Of a DNA stretch of 6,199 nucleotides, positions 1 to 4,618 are shown piece by piece. Position 1 is the stretch's first letter. Each line of letters opens with the position of its first letter. Source of the DNA: an uncultured Saprospiraceae bacterium (GTDB lineage Bacteria; Bacteroidota; Bacteroidia; Chitinophagales; Saprospiraceae); NCBI GenBank assembly GCA_937959095.1, contig CALGLY010000380.1, positions 1-6,199 on the forward strand. The letters are read 5' to 3'. The notes under the pieces were generated by a model that saw nothing but the letters and a program-made list of their open reading frames with translations, did not search any database and was not told the DNA's origin. The translations under genes and the position numbers were made by a program.

Positions 1-4
1 CTTT

Positions 5-104
5 TCGATTTCTTTTGAATTTATACTTCGTTAAAAATACTCGCCATAGCCTTGCTATGTCTGCGTTTTTTGCCTCGTCTAAATCCAAAATAAATTCGAA
101 ATCT
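5..104. repeat. Imperfect palindromic element A (intergenic hairpin repeat)
   Basis: The centre is a clean hairpin, CATAGC-ctt-GCTATG (46-60). The flanks continue as an imperfect inverted repeat: the T-rich left side (about 7-44) matches the reverse complement of the right side (about 62-101) over most positions, including the ATTT-TTTTG-ATTTA stretch at the outside and the A-run/T-run near the centre. There is no open reading frame of note. The same architecture (short GC-containing central hairpin, T-run, GCCTC-like motif) recurs in element C near 601-690. This suggests a dispersed repeat family or a structured noncoding element. The left boundary may lie outside the window. Confidence 0.55.
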
Positions 105-124
105 GTTACAACTTATTCTGTATT

Positions 125-569
125 CATTCCTAAGCTCGACTTTAGCCATTGGCAGTTAGCTTTTGGCTTTTAGCTACAAGTGTTTATAAATCAGATATTT
201 AGTTTTATCACGGGCTACCCGTCTAAAGTTGCCTATCGTGGACGGGCGACTTTAAGTTCGACTGTCGTCAACTTAAGCGATTTAGACGCTGATTTCCCAT
301 CAGCTTCTAAATTGAAATGCTTGATTAACGCGGAAAGAATTCATCAGCTAATAGGAAATTAGCAGATGAATCTTCTTAAGTTGATGACATTCGACTTGTA
401 AGTTCGCCTGTCCACTAGTGCTACGTCACTGTTCGGCAACTTTAGACGGGTAGCCTTATCACGCTCGTTGTTTTACAAGGAGTGTAAGAAAATAACCTTA
501 TGACCTTGTCACTTTAAGCAGCCAAGGGCTAATAGCAAAAGGCTAAAGTCGAGCTAAGTAATGAGACAA
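125..569. repeat. Large imperfect inverted repeat B, about 445 bp
   Basis: Two long arms face each other. Perfect matches anchor them: 133-147 with 541-555 (15 bp, AGCTCGACTTTAGCC), 213-233 with 435-455 (21 bp), and 268-277 with 375-384 (10 bp, TCAACTTAAG). Between the anchors the arms remain similar with small indels. Each arm also carries its own small hairpin at the matching place: GCTGAT-ttccc-ATCAGC (288-304) and GCTAAT-aggaa-ATTAGC (347-363). Both strands of each stem changed together, so pairing is kept. The centre is near 330. A 60-codon open frame (180-362) lies inside the left arm and centre, but its sequence is explained by the palindrome and it is not called as a gene. No transposase is present, so a MITE-like or other non-autonomous element is the best guess. 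Confidence 0.65.
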
Positions 570-718
570 AAATAATCTAACAACTTCTTGAAAACTCTTT
601 TTTCCTGACTTTTCGTTGCAAAAACTATCACTATGCGAAGGCATAATTCAATTTTTTGCGCCTCAATTCAGAAAAAAATAGCACCCAATTAGTTGTCATG
701 TTATTTTTGTCTCACTAC
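558..718. repeat. Imperfect palindromic element C, about 160 bp
   Basis: The outer arms 558-585 and 691-718 match as an inverted repeat over 28 bp with about four mismatches, sharing TTATTTTTGTCTCA on the right arm. The similarity continues inward to the central hairpin TATGC-gaag-GCATA (632-645). The left outer arm abuts and partly overlaps the end of element B. The central part (about 613-680) resembles element A in the same orientation: a CGTT-A-run, the hairpin, a T-run, then a GCCTC motif. No coding potential is seen. It is probably a member of the same intergenic repeat family as A. Confidence 0.6.
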
Positions 719-744
719 TTATTCTACGTTTTCATGACATATAT

Positions 745-752
745 TAAGTTTG
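745..752 (+). promoter_or_regulatory. Possible Bacteroidota -7 promoter element (TAAGTTTG)
   Basis: TAAGTTTG fits the Bacteroidota sigma-70-type -7 consensus TAnnTTTG exactly. It lies about 150 bp before the start of the diheme peroxidase gene. No TTTG is found at the expected 19-21 bp further upstream, so only half of the promoter is supported. The stretch 753-901 that follows is AT-rich and otherwise shows only a short tandem of AGCTATAA-like words at 791-810. Confidence 0.25.
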
Positions 753-901
753 GCTGGTTTCATTAGAGTTATTCAAATAAGTTTATTTTTCTATAAGCTA
801 TAAAGCTATAAAAACCAACTACTTCCATTTTTAATTCATTATTTTAATAAAAAAAATAAAAAACCTAATTCAGGATATTGGGAATAAGTCTTAGGTAATA
901 A

Positions 902-2317
902 TTGTCTAACTTACGACATTTTAAGATTCAAGTTTATAATCTATTACTCATGCACCCAGTACAAGCAGCACTACTACTTTTGGTAGGTATCCTTTTCTAT
1001 GCCTGTCAAGCAGACGACTTCGCAACAGAGCCAATTGCTGATCCATTAGATATTGCCTTAGATGAGGTCCTCCAAAATGCAGCGCTTGAAGTAGGTGGTT
1101 CCGATAAATCACATTTTCAATTCCCTGCTAGTAATGCCTTTGCAAGTATTCCGCAGGATCCGCTCAATCCTATAACTACAGAAAAAGTACATTTAGGACA
1201 ATTGCTTTATCATGAAGCAGCTCTTGCGGTAAAATCAGAATTGGCCATCGGAGCGAGTACTTATTCTTGTGCCTCTTGTCATTTTGCAGCGGCAGGTTTT
1301 CAGGCGGGCAAAGCACAAGGCATAGGCGATGGCGGACTCGGTATTGGAGTGCACGGAGAGGGCAGGGGTAAATCACCAGATTATCCAGCATCCAAAATTG
1401 ATGTGCAACCAATTCGCACTCCCTCTGCTATGAATGCGGCTTACCAAGAACTAATGCTTTGGAATGGACAATTTGGGGCGACTGGTCTAAATAGTACTAC
1501 TGAAGCTCAATGGACTCCAGAAACTCCTCTAGCTACCAACAAATTAGGCTATCAAGGTTTGGAAATTCAAGCAATAGCAGGATTGGGTGTCCATCGCATG
1601 GACTGTACAGAAGAGATGATGAATTCGGTGGGCTATGCCGAACTTTTTGATGCTGCATTTCCAGATATTCCCACAACGGAACGCTATAACCTAGAGCAAG
1701 CGGGCTTAGCAATAGCAGCTTTCGAGCGAACATTATTCGCCAATAAAGCTCCTTTTCAGGAATGGCTACAAGGCAATATGACCGCTATGAATAGACCAGA
1801 AAAACGTGGTGCGTTATTATTTTTCGGAGAGGCAGGCTGTGTGAATTGTCATAATAATCCTGCACTAAGCACCATGGATTTTCATGCACTTGGCATGGGC
1901 GATTTGGTGGATGCACCACAGCGCGTATTCAATGTGACCGCAGATAATGCGGCGCGATTGGGTAGAGGAGGCTTCACGAAAAACCCAGCGGATAATTACA
2001 AATTCAAAGTACCACAACTCTACAACTTGAAGGATTCACCTTTCTATGGGCATGGCGCAACTTTTACTTCTATCGAAGAAGTTATTCGCTATAAAAATGC
2101 AGCACAAGCTCAAAACGATGAAGTACCGAGCAGTCAATTGGCAGAGGGCTTCCAGCCGCTTAATTTATCCGAACAAAATATTACAGATTTAGTCTCTTTT
2201 ATAGAAGGTGCACTTTATGACCCAAACTTGGAACGCTACCAACCAACGAGTGTCAATTCGGGCGCGTGCATTCCAAATAATGATTTTATATCAAAAGAAC
2301 ACTTAGGATGTGATTAG
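902..2317 (+). CDS. Diheme cytochrome c peroxidase / MauG-family lipoprotein
   Basis: The protein has 471 residues. It has two c-type heme sites, CASCH (C123-H127) and CVNCH (C313-H317), spaced as in bacterial diheme cytochrome c peroxidases and MauG. Family landmarks include the FERTL-type segment (274-278), the GALLFF segment just before the second heme, and the KVPQLYNL...FYGHG segment (369-385). Family members reduce hydrogen peroxide with electrons from small cytochromes or oxidise protein and small-molecule targets; the substrate here is unknown. Residues 21-35 form a hydrophobic stretch ending LFYAC, a relaxed lipobox with C35 as the likely lipidated cysteine, so the enzyme is probably membrane-anchored on the periplasmic side. 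The start is TTG at 902, with AGG about 6 bases upstream. An in-frame ATG at 950 would leave a signal peptide without Arg or Lys before the core, so TTG is preferred. Tyr397 sits near where these families place the second-heme ligand (Met in peroxidases, Tyr in MauG); that assignment is inference. The gene stands alone, with a terminator behind it. Confidence 0.9.
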   Translation: MSNLRHFKIQVYNLLLMHPVQAALLLLVGILFYACQADDFATEPIADPLDIALDEVLQNAALEVGGSDKSHFQFPASNAFASIPQDPLNPITTEKVHLGQLLYHEAALAVKSELAIGASTYSCASCHFAAAGFQAGKAQGIGDGGLGIGVHGEGRGKSPDYPASKIDVQPIRTPSAMNAAYQELMLWNGQFGATGLNSTTEAQWTPETPLATNKLGYQGLEIQAIAGLGVHRMDCTEEMMNSVGYAELFDAAFPDIPTTERYNLEQAGLAIAAFERTLFANKAPFQEWLQGNMTAMNRPEKRGALLFFGEAGCVNCHNNPALSTMDFHALGMGDLVDAPQRVFNVTADNAARLGRGGFTKNPADNYKFKVPQLYNLKDSPFYGHGATFTSIEEVIRYKNAAQAQNDEVPSSQLAEGFQPLNLSEQNITDLVSFIEGALYDPNLERYQPTSVNSGACIPNNDFISKEHLGCD

Positions 2318-2382
2318 CTGAAGCTACGCAGCTTGAACTTTTAGAAATTTAAATCTTCATTTAACTTGACTTTCTACTTATC

Positions 2383-2427
2383 AGCGGGAAAATGGCTAAT
2401 AACCATTTTCCCGCTCTTATTTTTTAC
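2383..2427 (+). terminator. Intrinsic terminator of the diheme peroxidase gene
   Basis: A perfect 13-bp stem, AGCGGGAAAATGG (2383-2395) with CCATTTTCCCGCT (2403-2415), encloses a 7-nt loop and is followed by a T-rich tract (CTTATTTTTTA, 2416-2426). It lies 66 bp after the stop codon. A weaker hairpin, AAGCT-acgc-AGCTT (2321-2334), directly follows the stop codon and has no T-run. Confidence 0.92.
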
Positions 2428-2867
2428 GCTTTGATAAACCATAAATTTATTCTTTTTCCATCCTTTAGCCTCTCTTATAAACAAATTTGAACTGAATTAA
2501 CTTCTATTTTACATCTGCTATAAAAATTGCCAAATTAAGCTTCCTATTAGTATACTATATGGCGTTTTTAGCAAGCTCTAAAATTTCTGCATTCCCTGTA
2601 TAATATCAACAATAGAAAGCGAAAATTCGCCTCCAAAATAAGTTATTCACATTTCCACACACTTATCAACAGTTTAAAAACACATGATTATCAATCGATT
2701 ATAAATATTGGTTTATTTTTATCAACATTTTCCACACTTGTTAATAACCTCTTTTCACATTTTTACTCAAAACAAAAAGATACAATTTTGCTATCTATTT
2801 GTTTTGAATTTGATTTTTCTGCACTTTTCTAAGTGCCTCATTTTCAAACATAGTTTATTAATCTTAA

Positions 2868-2876
2868 TGTGGATAA
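2868..2876 (-). promoter_or_regulatory. Perfect DnaA box (TTATCCACA on the minus strand)
   Basis: TGTGGATAA on the plus strand is the exact complement of the classical high-affinity DnaA box. It sits in the middle of the candidate origin, between the left plus-strand box pairs and the right minus-strand boxes. Confidence 0.7.
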
Positions 2877-3202
2877 GTTCACTAATAACTTAGACTTTTT
2901 ACACATTCATTCACATTTAGAGCATGATTTGTGAATTACAAATTTACTAACAGTCCTTTTTTGTGAATTACTCCACCTAAAAGCATACTTTTTATTCCTT
3001 AATTCACTTTTGCACTCTTGCCTATTTATCCATAGAATAACTATTCACAGCAAAGTGGATAAAGCTATAAATTGCTGATAGACATATCCTTTAGCATGTG
3101 TATAAGTAGTGGATTATTCTCCTTGAATCGTTAAGAATTGATTATTCTAATATTTAGTATCTATTTTTCCTAACAAACTAACAGCCTTAATAATAAGAGG
3201 AT

Positions 3203-3236
3203 TTGAAAAAAAAATTATAAAAGAATATTATAATAC
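3203..3236. other. A/T-only tract, candidate DNA unwinding element
   Basis: The stretch starts with a run of nine A residues and continues with ATTATAAAAGAATATTATAAT, containing only two G residues and no C. It lies about 100 bp right of the last good DnaA box, which is the arrangement expected for an origin melting site. It could also be the AT-rich upstream region of the heme A synthase promoter. Confidence 0.4.
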
Positions 3237-3357
3237 CCTATTAGATGTGTGTAAAATACATTGTTCGGAAACAAAACATTTTTGGTTTTGATTCATTAGG
3301 ATTGTGTATGAAATACTTTCGTAAATTATTTAGTGCATACATCCTTATAATTTATCT

Positions 3358-4431
3358 ATGACAAAGAGAGCTACATCCGAAATAATAAAACGCCCTGTAC
3401 AGATTTGGCTGATGATTGGCGTGTTTATGGTTTTTGTACAAATCATAGTAGGAGGCATCACGCGCTTGACGGATTCAGGTTTGTCCATCACGGAGTGGGC
3501 AGTGATACAAGGCACACTACCCCCCATGAACGAAACGGAATGGACCGCTTCTTTTGAAATGTATAAAGTAGCTGCCAAAAAACAATACGAAAGCCTTCAT
3601 GCAGATATGACCCTCTCAGAATTTAAAGTGATTTACTTCTGGGAATATATGCACCGCCTGTGGGCGCGTTTCATGGGCTTTGTCTTTTTGATTCCTTTTC
3701 TATTTTTCCTCTGGAAGAAATGGATGCCTGGTTGGCTGATTCGTCGCCTAGGGATTGTAATACTGCTCGCTATAGCGGCGGCTACCTTCGGCTGGATAAT
3801 GGTAGCCAGTGGACTGAATGAGGACAACCGAACCTGGGTGAGTGCTTATAAATTGGTAGGGCATTTGTCCATTGCTACAGCTTTGTTTGGCTATTTATTT
3901 TGGACACATATCAAAGCAGCACAGCCCATCATTCGCGATGCTCATCTTGGGGAGCTTCGTCGATTTGCTTGGATAGTGGCTGGTTTCCTCCTGCTCCAAA
4001 TTGTCTTTGGCGGGCTGATGGCTGGTATGCGCGCAGGCTTGATTCATCCTTATTTTCCTTTTTTCGTGGAAGGCAATCGCCTACTAAGTGTGCTGGGTGC
4101 TGGCGACGCAGATGTACTAAATTATGAATCATCGGCAGCTATGAAGGGCTGGGTACAAGTGCTACATCGTGGCATGGCTTATCTGCTGGTCGGTATCATG
4201 CTTTTATTTGCTCGAAAGGTATTTGGTTCAGATATTTCAGCGCGGCTTCGGAAGGGGACGTATTCGCTTCTAGTGCTTTTGGGCGTTCAGTTCTTATTGG
4301 GTGTCCTGACGGTTATTAATTGCTTCGGGCGTATTCCTGTCTTATATGGTGCGCTGCATCAAGGCGTGGCGCTGCTTTTGTTTGCTAATTTATTGTATGT
4401 CATCTACCAGCTCACGGAGCGGCGAGTTTGA
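3358..4431 (+). CDS. ctaA: Heme A synthase (CtaA/COX15 family)
   Basis: The 357-residue integral membrane protein oxidises the C8 methyl of heme O to a formyl group, making heme A for aa3-type cytochrome c oxidases. The COX15 signature GGITRLTDSGLSITEW (32-47) closes the first membrane helix. Four histidines sit in the family heme-ligand positions: H99 in EYMHR, H169 in LVGH, H270 in VLHR and H334 in ALHQ. About eight membrane segments are visible, in two halves of the usual repeat. The central loop GGLMAGMRAGLIHPYFPFF (218-236) matches the family's GxxAGxxAGxxxxxxP pattern. The length is normal for the long COX15 type, which lacks the cysteine pair of Bacillus CtaA. The ATG at 3358 leaves a short basic N-terminus; no strong Shine-Dalgarno is seen, as is common in this phylum. 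The gene is alone: no ctaB or oxidase subunit gene lies in the window, although in many relatives they lie together. Codon and G-over-C usage look native. Confidence 0.95.
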   Translation: MTKRATSEIIKRPVQIWLMIGVFMVFVQIIVGGITRLTDSGLSITEWAVIQGTLPPMNETEWTASFEMYKVAAKKQYESLHADMTLSEFKVIYFWEYMHRLWARFMGFVFLIPFLFFLWKKWMPGWLIRRLGIVILLAIAAATFGWIMVASGLNEDNRTWVSAYKLVGHLSIATALFGYLFWTHIKAAQPIIRDAHLGELRRFAWIVAGFLLLQIVFGGLMAGMRAGLIHPYFPFFVEGNRLLSVLGAGDADVLNYESSAAMKGWVQVLHRGMAYLLVGIMLLFARKVFGSDISARLRKGTYSLLVLLGVQFLLGVLTVINCFGRIPVLYGALHQGVALLLFANLLYVIYQLTERRV

Positions 4432-4449
4432 ACACAGAGACACGGAGGG

Positions 4450-4504
4450 TTTTGGAGCATGTTGGGGATTTTTACAAACTGAAAATCCTCAACATGCTCT
4501 AAAA
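4450..4504. terminator. Long 23-bp hairpin after ctaA, possible terminator or transcript-end structure
   Basis: The arms 4450-4472 and 4482-4504 pair over 23 bp with two G-U pairs in the RNA and no unpaired bases. The loop is 9 nt, and the arm core is GAGCATGTTG. It starts 18 bp after the ctaA stop codon. There is no T-tract behind it in either direction, so it is not a standard intrinsic terminator. It may still stop or protect the ctaA transcript, or be a mobile intergenic palindrome. Confidence 0.5.
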
Positions 4505-4542
4505 TAAAAACCACCCGCAGCGCATATAGCGTGCAGGTGGTT
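4501..4542 (-). terminator. Intrinsic terminator of the minus-strand coiled-coil gene
   Basis: Read on the minus strand, AACCACC-a-GCA-CGC, loop TATAT, then GCG-c-TGC-g-GGTGGTT forms a 13-bp stem with one internal mismatch and one bulged base. It is followed directly by TTTTTATTTT (complement of 4501-4510). The T-tract position shows that it terminates leftward transcription arriving from the coiled-coil gene, about 76 bp after that gene's stop codon. Confidence 0.85.
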
Positions 4543-4555
4543 CATGTAAATCTCA

Positions 4556-4596
4556 TCGCTAGGTGGTAGAGGAAGTAAAGGGCTTCCGAATAGCGA
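4556..4596 (-). other. Structured 3' untranslated segment of the coiled-coil gene
   Basis: Nested inverted repeats lie between the stop codon and the terminator: outer TCGCTA/TAGCGA (4556-4561 with 4591-4596) and inner GGAAG/CTTCC (4571-4575 with 4583-4587). There is no T-tract, so it is probably an RNA fold rather than a second terminator. Its function is unknown. Confidence 0.4.
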
Positions 4597-4618
4597 CGTT
4601 TCTAATTTTTTCACAGTC

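Larger units (their letters stand above)
2643..3240. other. Candidate replication origin (DnaA-box cluster plus AT-rich tract)
   Basis: This gene-free, strongly AT-rich segment holds eight 9-mers with at most one mismatch to the DnaA box TTATCCACA. On the plus strand they are 2643 TTATTCACA, 2663 TTATCAACA, 2719 TTATCAACA, 2728 TTTTCCACA and 3026 TTATCCATA. On the minus strand they are 2868-2876 (perfect), 3054-3062 (TTATCCACT) and 3097-3105 (TTATACACA). Weaker two-mismatch sites lie at 2651, 2739, 2907, 2930, 2962, 3041 and 3108. With about 70% AT, roughly 0.2 such one-mismatch sites would be expected in 463 bp. To the right, 3203-3236 is almost only A and T and could serve as the unwinding element. 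In Bacteroidota oriC need not lie next to dnaA, and no dnaA is in the window. Alternatives are a DnaA-titrating locus or a plasmid-type origin. The block 2428-2642 to its left shows no gene or clear signal. Confidence 0.65.

Noticed and set aside
180..362. 60-codon plus-strand open frame
   Set aside because: It lies within the arms and centre of inverted repeat B, which explains its sequence. It begins with a non-ATG codon, has no ribosome binding site, and its product matches no family I recognise.
2708..2893. 61-codon plus-strand open frame in the AT-rich block
   Set aside because: It is a Phe/Ile/Leu-rich translation of AT-rich DNA running through several DnaA-box-like sites, with a non-ATG start, and is best explained as noncoding.
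2643..3105. Plasmid-type iteron origin
   Set aside because: The box-like words vary in sequence, orientation and spacing, and no replication initiator gene is present. A DnaA-dependent chromosomal origin fits better, though a plasmid origin is not fully excluded.
3278..3321. Promoter for ctaA (CATTTTTG at 3278 or TACTTTCG at 3314)
   Set aside because: Each differs from the -7 consensus TAnnTTTG by one base, and no TTTG lies at the right spacing; in AT-rich DNA this is too weak to list.
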